Shown piece after piece: positions 8,247 through 16,290 of a stretch of DNA of 64,000 bases (position 1 is its first letter; each line of letters starts with the position of its first letter). The stretch lies in the NCBI GenBank assembly GCA_030832085.1, contig JAURJU010000059.1, positions 48,957 through 112,956 of the forward strand. Reading direction: 5' to 3'. Position numbers and translations under genes: made by a program. A model generated the notes under the pieces. The model saw nothing but the letters and a program-made list of their open reading frames with translations, had not been told where the DNA came from and ran no database searches. Source of the DNA: Chitinophagales bacterium (GTDB taxonomy: Bacteria; Bacteroidota; Bacteroidia; Chitinophagales; Chitinophagaceae).

Positions 8247-9257
8247 TTATTTCTTTTTGACGACCACCACACTGGGAACAATCCTTTCTACACCGTTGTC
8301 GCCGGGCCTGACTGTTTGCCGGTTGTTCACAATAAAACTGGTGGATCCGCCGCCATCGAGGTTGACGGCACCCGAGCAACCCAGTTGTTTCATCATTCCT
8401 GCAAGATCGACCAGATTTACCCCGTTGTAACCGCCGCTGGGATTGTCGCCTTCCACAGCCAAGAGCAATACCAGGCCAGCGCCTGTAAACCCGATGGCAG
8501 ACCTGGGTCTGGCGGTGGTATTGTTGATGTCAATCAATTCTTCTGTATCTGTTATTGTCACCGTGCCGGCCTTCAGCAACATGGGTGATCCTCCAATTGC
8601 TGAAGGAACCTGCCATTCGGTACCTCCGGTAGGATACGTTTCATCCGGTTGTGGCTTGGGCAGTGAACCAGACAGGTTTGCACTGGGAAGGGGATATTGA
8701 AAGACCTTGTCGTTGCCCGTGCCAACATGATAAATCCAGGCAACACCGGGATCCCCTGCAGCATTGATGCCAAACGCAGCCCTTGTGGGGTAATATGGAG
8801 TGCTCAGTCCATTGTAGGTGCGGTTGACGGATTTGATGTTGGCCGCCAATACCGCATTGTTGTATTTGACCAGGCTGTAGGATTGGTTGCCTCCGAAAAA
8901 ACCTCCATTGATGCATGCATACACCACACCCTGTTCCTGCGTGTAAAATTCACTCAGCTTTTTTGACGCAGCCGACAGTACAGGTTTGAATTCAACTGAA
9001 CCGCTTTTGGGATTGAATGCCACAGCGAAGGCCTTGACTTTTGTTCCTTGTACCAGTGAATCGAACTCATAGGCCTCAACAACATCCGGAAAACCGTTGG
9101 AAAGATTTACGGAATATTTCCAGCCAGAGGGCAATGTCATCAACTTGGCAGTGGTCTTGACAACAGGCGGGGTGACGGGTGTAACTGGCGTTACAGGAAC
9201 AGTATCGTTTTTCTTTGAGCAGGAAATCAGCAGCAAACAAATCAGAAACTTGTACAT
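8247..9257 (-). CDS. NAGPA-like phosphodiester glycosidase lipoprotein
   Basis: 336-residue secreted lipoprotein of the phosphodiester glycosidase family, named after the mammalian uncovering enzyme that removes GlcNAc from a 1-phosphodiester. The lipobox LLISC puts the lipidated Cys at residue 13. A Thr/Pro/Val linker of VTPVTP repeats follows. The family domain covers about residues 85-335 and ends with the hallmark NLDGGGSTSFIVN. Last gene of the run SSS symporter - DUF4434 - GHL10 - this gene (39 bp behind the GHL10 gene). The actual bacterial substrate is not known; a sugar-1-phosphate linkage in a cell-wall or capsule polymer is inferred. Confidence 0.85.
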   Translation of the reverse strand: MYKFLICLLLISCSKKNDTVPVTPVTPVTPPVVKTTAKLMTLPSGWKYSVNLSNGFPDVVEAYEFDSLVQGTKVKAFAVAFNPKSGSVEFKPVLSAASKKLSEFYTQEQGVVYACINGGFFGGNQSYSLVKYNNAVLAANIKSVNRTYNGLSTPYYPTRAAFGINAAGDPGVAWIYHVGTGNDKVFQYPLPSANLSGSLPKPQPDETYPTGGTEWQVPSAIGGSPMLLKAGTVTITDTEELIDINNTTARPRSAIGFTGAGLVLLLAVEGDNPSGGYNGVNLVDLAGMMKQLGCSGAVNLDGGGSTSFIVNNRQTVRPGDNGVERIVPSVVVVKKK

Positions 9258-9296
9258 GGTATTTGTATTTTATCAAATCAAGGAATTCGTCAGCCC

Positions 9297-10382
9297 TCAA
9301 TCCATCTTGAAGGATGGCATCTTGTTCAATGTTTCGAAATAAAAGAAAACCTCACCCTGAAAACCATATTTCCTGTTCAAGGAAATCATCTGGCGCATCA
9401 TCTCAGGGCTGGCCTGGTAACCATCGCCCAAAGAAGTAAGTATGCCTGGATACACTTTTTTCAGGAACGCGGGAGCAACCTGCAACGAAAGTTCTTTCAG
9501 GATTTTTTCGTAATCGGCAATTTTATACCTGTAGAGCTGCGGGATGATAAAATCTGCATACCCGCCTTCAAGCCATGCCGGCCAATCCTGCAAATACTGC
9601 TCTTTTGACCATGGAAAAATACTGGGTGCCCATGACACCAGGCATTGGGGATTTTCTTTTTTCACCGCAGTGTAGAGGAATTTACAATACTGACTCAGCT
9701 TGTCTGCCTTCCATTGCAGAAAGGATTTGTCCTTGGGATTGGAGACAGGCAATGCATTGCCTGTCTCCTGTTTGTACAATTGAGCGGTATAGGCATCAAA
9801 CCCGCCTTCGGAGGGCATTGCAGGCAACCTGTCATCGCCTTGAATGCCATCAACAGCATAATTTTTTACCACTTCCAACACCAACTCCTGTAACATTTTT
9901 TGAGGACCGGGATGAAGCGCATTCCACCAATGGAAGCCATTTTTTTGCAAAGGTTTCCCTTCATTGTTCCTGCCCAACCATTCAGGAAAACGCTTGGCCC
10001 AAAAGGAGCCGGTATCCTTGTAGGCATATGAAAATCCAAATTCAAACCATGCATGCACTTTGATGCCCTGTTTGTGGGCTTCCTCAACCATTTCCTTCAA
10101 AGGATCCCTGCCTGCATACTTTTCGTCTTGTTTCAGTCCAATGTATTTTTTCAGGACCTTGCTGGGATACATGGTTACTCCCCTGTTCCAAACCACCACG
10201 AACAAGTGGTTCAGGCCTGCCGCTTTGCTTTGGCCGATGGCTTTCCTGATGTTTTCCCTTGAATCCAGTACCCCACTGGCCACATTTGTTATCCATGTGC
10301 CACGAATGGGTGGATCCTGAGAAAATGCAACTGATCCCATGCAGAGGCTTATCCAAACAAGAAAAATCCTACCCATGTTCAT
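9297..10382 (-). CDS. GHL10 (DUF187) family glycoside hydrolase, periplasmic
   Basis: 361-residue glycosyl-hydrolase-like 10 protein, the family of E. coli DigH (formerly YddW), which acts on peptide-free peptidoglycan strands. An N-terminal signal peptide (about 1-21, ending AFSQ) has no lipobox, suggesting a soluble periplasmic enzyme. TIM-barrel motifs: RGTWITN at 27-33, GIKVHAWFEFGF at 106-117, VDGIQGDDRLPA at 177-188 with candidate catalytic Asp183/Asp184. Its ATG overlaps the DUF4434 stop by 4 bp (ATGA). It is a clear paralogue of the lipoprotein at 13243-14448. Confidence 0.88.
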   Translation of the reverse strand: MNMGRIFLVWISLCMGSVAFSQDPPIRGTWITNVASGVLDSRENIRKAIGQSKAAGLNHLFVVVWNRGVTMYPSKVLKKYIGLKQDEKYAGRDPLKEMVEEAHKQGIKVHAWFEFGFSYAYKDTGSFWAKRFPEWLGRNNEGKPLQKNGFHWWNALHPGPQKMLQELVLEVVKNYAVDGIQGDDRLPAMPSEGGFDAYTAQLYKQETGNALPVSNPKDKSFLQWKADKLSQYCKFLYTAVKKENPQCLVSWAPSIFPWSKEQYLQDWPAWLEGGYADFIIPQLYRYKIADYEKILKELSLQVAPAFLKKVYPGILTSLGDGYQASPEMMRQMISLNRKYGFQGEVFFYFETLNKMPSFKMD

Positions 10383-11308
10383 CGCTTGATGTATTCCATG
10401 TACCGGTTGTACAAATGGTGCGCTTGCACATACGCGGACTGCGGGCTCATGAAATGTGAAAATTCAAATGTGATGGCTTCTTCATAGCCGGCCCTTGCTG
10501 CCGCTTCCAATTTCAATTTGAGCTTTTCAAATTTGATGGGAAAAAACTTGATGGGCATGTCGCGGTCAAAGCTTTCGGTATTGGTCCAGGCCTTGATGCC
10601 GTATTTGTCTGCCAATCGCTTGTTGACTTCAAGATAACCCTGCAGATCAGACAGCTCCACATGGCCATCCTGAAAAGCAACAATGTCTACCTGGCGACTG
10701 ATGCCTGAAAATATCTCGTCCCACTCCTCTTCGTGCTCCTTCAAGGTAACCACATCAGTTTTTTTCAATACTGCGCTGGATGCTGCAACAGCCTTGGGGC
10801 CGTCTATCCACGGAGATATCAAGGTTTGCAACCCTCCACTCATGTCTTTACACAATTGTCCAAGTGTGGCAAAGGCGGCAACTGCTCCCTTTGTTTTTCT
10901 GCTGATCTCCATGCTCAGGTACCAACCTTTGAAAGAGGGATGGTGACCATATTGCTTCCAGGCCTCTTCTACCACAAACTGATTGGCAAGGATTTCATGT
11001 GTCATGTCATTGGTATCCCAATAAAGGCCGCTATCGTACAAGCCAAAATAAAAAAGCATGCCATGCTTGTCTGCCAATGTCAAAAAAACTGAAACAAGGT
11101 CAATGGGTGGCGCAAAACAATTGTGCTTGTCCATCAGGTATGCAGAGGGATAGGTCAAAAACTTCCGGTAGCCGGACCTGATGAGAATGACCGTATTGAT
11201 GCCGGCCTTTTTCATGTGCTCAAAGTCCTGTGCCCACTCTTTTTCACCCCAGTTCTGGTGTGGGATATCATGGCTTATTTCATCCAAAAATGTTCCTGTG
11301 ATCTGCAT
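10379..11308 (-). CDS. DUF4434 TIM-barrel protein, probable cytoplasmic glycosidase
   Basis: 309-residue protein matching DUF4434, a predicted TIM-barrel glycoside-hydrolase-like family. It begins directly with the barrel strand MQITGTFLDEISHDIPHQNWG and has no signal peptide, unlike most glycosidases in such loci, so cytoplasmic action is inferred. Conserved-looking acidic segments are FKGWYLSMEIS (about 145) and DIVAFQDGHVE (about 213). Its start abuts the SSS symporter stop and its stop overlaps the GHL10 start, so the three are translationally coupled. Coupling to the symporter suggests it handles the imported product. No enzyme activity can be read from sequence alone. Confidence 0.8.
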   Translation of the reverse strand: MQITGTFLDEISHDIPHQNWGEKEWAQDFEHMKKAGINTVILIRSGYRKFLTYPSAYLMDKHNCFAPPIDLVSVFLTLADKHGMLFYFGLYDSGLYWDTNDMTHEILANQFVVEEAWKQYGHHPSFKGWYLSMEISRKTKGAVAAFATLGQLCKDMSGGLQTLISPWIDGPKAVAASSAVLKKTDVVTLKEHEEEWDEIFSGISRQVDIVAFQDGHVELSDLQGYLEVNKRLADKYGIKAWTNTESFDRDMPIKFFPIKFEKLKLKLEAAARAGYEEAITFEFSHFMSPQSAYVQAHHLYNRYMEYIKR

Positions 11309-13162
11309 TTATTTTTCGAGTTTATCCCACCAGTATTTTTTCAACAACCAGCTTGTGACAAAAAATAAAATGACCCAAACAGCAAGTTGTTGCTGGTCCC
11401 TGATCATAAAATAAATGGGAATGACAACCTGTGCCATCTGCCATACCATTCCGACAAGCACATTGAACACATCCCTGCCAAATGATGCGTTGGGAACGAA
11501 TCCCGGATCTTGCTGCAAGACCATTCGCTTGACAGGTCCCCAGAAGCCCCATGGATTGGTTTTCATGTAAAAGTTTTTTACATCGTCCAGGTTTTCAAGG
11601 GGCACCAGGTAGGTGCCGATCAAACAACCCAACATTGAGAAAACAAGTACCAATGGAAAGAGGTAAATGTCTGGAACAATCCCTTTGATGCCAGCAAGGT
11701 CCAACAAGGGTTGTTTGAAAAAAAGAATGATGGTGCTCATGATCAACCCCGCCAGCATACCGCCAAAATAACCATATCCATTGAACCGCCACCAAATCCA
11801 TTTCAAGACATTGGATGCAGCATATCCACCATAGAGTGCCGAAGTGATCCAGAGGGTTATGGTATTCAAGGATGCGGCATTGAAACCAAAAACGATACCG
11901 ATGGCCACCAACACAATGGATGAAACCAAACTGTAGCGGATCAACTTTTGTGAGGACGCATTTGGATTGATGTATTTTTTATAAATATCGTTTACAATAT
12001 AAGCAGGAGCGGCATTGACCACTGCAGAAAACGTGCCCATGAAAGCGGCCAATAATCCAGCAATCAATACGCCCTTGAATCCGATCGGAACAAACTTGTT
12101 GATGGCAAGGGGCAGCACTTTTTCAAAATCAATGTTGGCACCCATTCCAACAATCTCAGGCTTGAGGTAAACCAATCCCAACACCGCAAAAGCAGCCACC
12201 ATCAAGTAACGGGGCATGTACATAACAAGAATCGTGCTCATGCTCATCTTGGCAGCATCAGCTGCAGTGCGGGTACTCAATACCCTTTGCATGTCATAAC
12301 TGGGAACAGGTCCGGCAAGTGAGGCGAATACCCCCTTGAACAACATCATCATGAACAAGGCACCAAACAAACCAAAACCATCACCTTCAATCTTGTCGTT
12401 GACCAATGGATAAGGCGTGGAAGTCCAATCCAGCCCAAGGTCCATGCCAAACCAAAGATTGCCCCAACCACCTGGAACCACGGCTGTGATTTGTTCTGCC
12501 GTTACTGCGGAATAGGCAATATAGCCTATCACAAAACAGCTGATGGTCATGATGAAAAACTGCAATACTTCTGTAGCCACAACACTGTACATTCCACCCT
12601 TTACGGTATATATTGTTGTGATGCCACAGATCAACAATGCATAGGATTGTTCATTGGATATGATGAAAGAGCCAAGATGAAATGAAATGTCGTATGGCAG
12701 GATGGAAGTGCAAAACTTGCCAATGCCTTCAAAAAAATAAGCCATGAATCCGACAACACTTACCAAAGCAAAAATAACGATGATGATGTACGAGAGCTTT
12801 GCCCCCCTGCCTTCGCCAAAGCGAAAGCTGATCCACTGTGCACCGGTCATCGCATTGCTCCTTCTCATCCATGCAGCAAGAAAAACAAATACGAATACCT
12901 GGTTCCATACAGGCCAAAGCCAGGGAATCCAAGCGCTTTTCAACCCATACACGAACAAGATCATGACCGTCCACATGGTGCCACTGATGTCCCACATGCC
13001 GGATGCATTTGACAAGCCAAGCATGTACCACTTCATGGTATTGCCGCCCAGAAAATAAGAGGACAGGTCTTTTGAAGCCTTCTTGGACAAATAGAATCCC
13101 AAAAAAAGCGTCATCACCAAATAAGCCGATATGATCAATAGATCAAGCCAATGCAATTGCAT
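11309..13162 (-). CDS. Sodium:solute symporter (SSS family)
   Basis: 617-residue inner-membrane protein with about 14 hydrophobic helices, of the Na+/solute symporter family that includes SGLT and sialic acid carriers. The N-terminal helix LDLLIISAYLVMTLFLGFYLSKKASKDLSSYFLGG segment and the downstream GMWDISGTMW motif are typical. First gene of a tight run with DUF4434, GHL10 and NAGPA-like genes, so its substrate is probably the sugar these enzymes release. The start shares an 80-bp AT-rich gap with the divergent second GHL10 gene. Confidence 0.9.
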   Translation of the reverse strand: MQLHWLDLLIISAYLVMTLFLGFYLSKKASKDLSSYFLGGNTMKWYMLGLSNASGMWDISGTMWTVMILFVYGLKSAWIPWLWPVWNQVFVFVFLAAWMRRSNAMTGAQWISFRFGEGRGAKLSYIIIVIFALVSVVGFMAYFFEGIGKFCTSILPYDISFHLGSFIISNEQSYALLICGITTIYTVKGGMYSVVATEVLQFFIMTISCFVIGYIAYSAVTAEQITAVVPGGWGNLWFGMDLGLDWTSTPYPLVNDKIEGDGFGLFGALFMMMLFKGVFASLAGPVPSYDMQRVLSTRTAADAAKMSMSTILVMYMPRYLMVAAFAVLGLVYLKPEIVGMGANIDFEKVLPLAINKFVPIGFKGVLIAGLLAAFMGTFSAVVNAAPAYIVNDIYKKYINPNASSQKLIRYSLVSSIVLVAIGIVFGFNAASLNTITLWITSALYGGYAASNVLKWIWWRFNGYGYFGGMLAGLIMSTIILFFKQPLLDLAGIKGIVPDIYLFPLVLVFSMLGCLIGTYLVPLENLDDVKNFYMKTNPWGFWGPVKRMVLQQDPGFVPNASFGRDVFNVLVGMVWQMAQVVIPIYFMIRDQQQLAVWVILFFVTSWLLKKYWWDKLEK

Positions 13163-13242
13163 ACGTCAAGGTAATTCTTTTATCATAATTTTTATTAACC
13201 CAAATCGATTTATTAATTATTTTTAAAAACAAATCAAACCCT

Positions 13243-14448
13243 TTGAAAAAAACTTTGTACAGGTCAATAGCAAAGAAACATATACGCACCTTAACCCTTG
13301 CAATCTTTTTCACAACATTGATGGTGGGGTTTGGATCCTGCAAAAAAAACAATGGCGGCTCAACAACTGGTGGAACAACCACCCCTCCAAAACCACCACC
13401 GACACCCGTTTGGGACGCCAATGCGATGAGGGGTGTATGGATCACGACAACAGCCAGTACTGCACTGGACAACAACGACAATATTTTGTCGACAGTGGAC
13501 AACTGCAAAAAAGCGGGCATCAACAATATTTTCGTGGTGGTCTACAACAATGCAAGAACCATTTATCCGAGTGATGTGATGTTCAAGCTGACCGGCAACA
13601 GACAACTCGAAAAGTTTCAGGGAAGGGATCCATTGAAAGAATTGATCAACGCTGCTAAAACCGCAGGCATCAAGGTACATGCCTGGTTTGAATATGGTTT
13701 TTCTTCTTCCTATAGTGCACAAGGAGGATCAATTCTTGCCGCCAAACCAAAATGGGCAGCAAGAGACCAAAATGGATCATTGGTGGTAAAAAACGGCTTT
13801 GATTGGCTCAATGCATTTGACCCGGAAGTTCAACAATACATGATAGACCTCTTCAAGGAAGTGGTTGTGAACTATGAAGTGGATGGCGTTCAGGGAGATG
13901 ACCGATTGCCTGCCCTGCCGTCCACTGCAGGATACGACGATTATACGGTCGCACAATACAAACTTGAGAACAATGGAAGTCTTCCCCCAACCAACATCAA
14001 GGATGCTGGATGGCTGGCCTGGAGGGCCAAAAGACTCAATGCATTCATGAAGCGATTGTACAAGGACATGAAATCCTTAAAACCCGGAATACAGGTCACC
14101 ATGTCTCCGAGTCCTTATCCCTGGTCAGTCGACGAATACCTACAAGATTGGCCCACCTGGGTTGACAGTGGTTGGGTAGATGCCATTGTCCCCCAATGCT
14201 ACCGATATGATATTGCTGCGTATACAGCCACCATTCAGCAGCAAAAATCATATCACAGAAACAACAATATTCCCATTTATCCTGGCGTGCTCATCAAATC
14301 AGGAACCTACCTGGCCACTTCAGGATTTCTCTCGCAGATGATTCAAGGCAACCGCAACACAGGATTCAAGGGCGAGGTGTTTTTTTTCTATGAAGGCGTC
14401 AAGGAAAACCTTTCATGGTTTGAAGGACAGTATCCCTTTATAAAATAA
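13243..14448 (+). CDS. GHL10 (DUF187) family glycoside hydrolase lipoprotein
   Basis: 401 residues from a TTG start; the next in-frame ATG (13321) would remove most of the signal peptide, so TTG is preferred. The lipobox VGFGSC puts the lipidated Cys at 33, followed by a Gly/Thr/Pro linker to about residue 56. The catalytic domain parallels the paralogue at 9297-10382: RGVWITT at 63-69, GIKVHAWFEYGF at 142-153, VDGVQGDDRLPA at 213-224 (Asp219/Asp220). It faces away from the symporter operon and converges on the SusD gene. Membrane anchoring versus a free paralogue suggests division of labour at surface and periplasm. Confidence 0.87.
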   Translation: MKKTLYRSIAKKHIRTLTLAIFFTTLMVGFGSCKKNNGGSTTGGTTTPPKPPPTPVWDANAMRGVWITTTASTALDNNDNILSTVDNCKKAGINNIFVVVYNNARTIYPSDVMFKLTGNRQLEKFQGRDPLKELINAAKTAGIKVHAWFEYGFSSSYSAQGGSILAAKPKWAARDQNGSLVVKNGFDWLNAFDPEVQQYMIDLFKEVVVNYEVDGVQGDDRLPALPSTAGYDDYTVAQYKLENNGSLPPTNIKDAGWLAWRAKRLNAFMKRLYKDMKSLKPGIQVTMSPSPYPWSVDEYLQDWPTWVDSGWVDAIVPQCYRYDIAAYTATIQQQKSYHRNNNIPIYPGVLIKSGTYLATSGFLSQMIQGNRNTGFKGEVFFFYEGVKENLSWFEGQYPFIK

Positions 14449-14449
14449 A

Positions 14450-14474
14450 CGGGGCCGGATTTGATCCGGCCCCG
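14450..14474 (-). terminator. GC-rich hairpin between convergent genes
   Basis: Perfect 11-bp stem (CGGGGCCGGAT / ATCCGGCCCCG) with a 3-nt loop, two bases behind the GHL10 stop and 21 bp behind the convergent SusD stop. On the minus strand it is followed by TTTATTTTAT, so it most likely ends the SusCD transcript; on the plus strand the tail is A-rich, and its action there is less sure. Confidence 0.7.
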
Positions 14475-14495
14475 CTAAAAAAAAGTCATTTCACA

Positions 14496-16271
14496 TTACC
14501 AACCTGGGTTTTGCTTCAGGTTGGGATTCTTGTCCAATTCTCCCTGTGGTATTGGCCAGAGCTTGTACTTTAGATTTGAGTTTTCCCTTGTCTGGTTTCT
14601 CGTTTTCAACCTTTTTGCGATGGTGGCTGTATAGCTGGGAATTCCATCTGCATCAAAGCTTGGCGCCAATGCAGGATCGGCAGGGTTCAAAGAAACACCC
14701 ACCACTGGACCTGTCATGGCCTTGTTGTAAATATCCCACCTGCGCAGGTCCATCAACCTTACCCCTTCGCCCGCCAATTCAACTGCCCGCTCCCTTCTGA
14801 TCAATTCCCGCAAGGCAGCTTGTGTACCGCTTGTAACAGCAGGTTGACCCGCACGCGTTCTTACCGCATTGATGGCAGTAAAAACAGTTGCATCAATTTC
14901 GTTGAGTTCAATTTTGGCTTCAGCATAACTCAACAATATGTCTGCATACCGCATCAGGATATAACCTGTTTTGGTTTCCCAAGAGTATTGGGTAGAATCG
15001 ATGTACTTGCTCCATACATAACCAACACCGCCTGAAGAGCCCGTGGATCCTGCGAACCATGGTGAATTGAGGAAGTCGATCCAGTCAATGTTGCTGGCAA
15101 CATTGTCATATCGGTTGGTGCTCCAATTCCATTTGATGCGCACGTTGGAATAGATGTTGTAAATGGTTCTTTCTTTGGGTTGCACATATGGAAGGGATGG
15201 CGACTTTGCAGTATTGTGCACCATCGTATCCCCTTGCGAATAGATGGTCCACTTTAACCTGTTGTCACGGTTTGCAGAAGGAGTTCTGGGGTTGTACAAA
15301 GCAGACTGGTCAATCCTTTTCCCATCTTTCATCTCATACCTGTCAAACAGGGCCTGGGATGGAAAATGGCTGCTCTGTGAAGTTCCTACCTGGCGGGGAA
15401 TCGTCAATACAGCCAACCAGTTCTGGGGATCCAAAACATCTGTGGGATAGGTTTGTGCAAAAAGTATTTCACGGTTTGCATTGGTCCTTTGTCCTGCCAA
15501 CATGAACAAATCAGTGTAGCGGGGATTCAATCCGTATGCATTCATGTCAATCACCGCCTTGGCAGCAGCAGCAGCGGTCTTGTTGTCTTTTAACAGCAAG
15601 GCCAGCTTCGACTTGAGCCCAAGTGCTACACCTTTGTTGACCCTTCCATACAGAATGATAGGGCTTGCACCTGCAGCATCAAACAAGGATGCAGCTTCAT
15701 CAAGATCCTTGTACAACTCTTGTATTGCAGTTGCAGATGGTGTTCTGGACAATGTTTCGTATTCTGAAGGCAGCAATGGCTTGGTATAAAAAATTGGATC
15801 ACCAAACCATCCGATCAGGTGATAATATGCCCATGCACGAAGAACAAGTGCTTCTGCTTTAATGCGGCTATAGGTTTTGGGAGAAGCTGCAGCCTGCCCC
15901 TTCTTCATGCCATCCAACAAATAATTCGCCCTGGAAACCAATTTGTAGGCCTGGCTCCATGCAGTTGTTGTCAATGTATTGCTTACGAGAAATGGTCCAC
16001 CATCCCCCATGGCCACCTGGTCTTCCGCATTGCCCGTACGCTTGATGGCAAGGTCAGTAGCAGATTCAATGGCGAAGTGAAGGGGTGTATTGTTGGCCAA
16101 TGCCCAAAAAGAGGCAGCATATACACCATTGAGACCAAGCTCCATTTCCTGCTCGGTTGCAAGAAATGTTTCAGAGGAAATGCTGTCCAAAGGTTGCCGG
16201 TCGAGAAACTTGTTGCAAGATCCCAATCCAACAAGCAGTATCAGCAAACTAAATATTATTCTCTTTTTCAT
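14496..16271 (-). CDS. SusD/RagB-family nutrient-binding lipoprotein (pair 1)
   Basis: 591-residue surface lipoprotein of the classical RagB/SusD family that caps the SusC channel and binds the glycan. Lipobox VGLGSC near residue 21 (start taken at the Met two codons after the first, MKKRIIF). TPR-like helices occupy the N-terminal half, and the C-terminal family ending LKYKLWPIPQGELDKNPNLKQNPGW is intact. It lies 19 bp behind its SusC partner and ends at a strong hairpin. Confidence 0.92.
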   Translation of the reverse strand: MKKRIIFSLLILLVGLGSCNKFLDRQPLDSISSETFLATEQEMELGLNGVYAASFWALANNTPLHFAIESATDLAIKRTGNAEDQVAMGDGGPFLVSNTLTTTAWSQAYKLVSRANYLLDGMKKGQAAASPKTYSRIKAEALVLRAWAYYHLIGWFGDPIFYTKPLLPSEYETLSRTPSATAIQELYKDLDEAASLFDAAGASPIILYGRVNKGVALGLKSKLALLLKDNKTAAAAAKAVIDMNAYGLNPRYTDLFMLAGQRTNANREILFAQTYPTDVLDPQNWLAVLTIPRQVGTSQSSHFPSQALFDRYEMKDGKRIDQSALYNPRTPSANRDNRLKWTIYSQGDTMVHNTAKSPSLPYVQPKERTIYNIYSNVRIKWNWSTNRYDNVASNIDWIDFLNSPWFAGSTGSSGGVGYVWSKYIDSTQYSWETKTGYILMRYADILLSYAEAKIELNEIDATVFTAINAVRTRAGQPAVTSGTQAALRELIRRERAVELAGEGVRLMDLRRWDIYNKAMTGPVVGVSLNPADPALAPSFDADGIPSYTATIAKRLKTRNQTRENSNLKYKLWPIPQGELDKNPNLKQNPGW

Positions 16272-16290
16272 GTTCAAAGTTTTACTTGGA

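Noticed and set aside
13202..13211. AAATCGATTT as an operator in the SSS/GHL10 gap
   Set aside because: A 10-bp palindrome in an AT-rich gap is likely by chance and does not resemble the repeat before the ROK gene.
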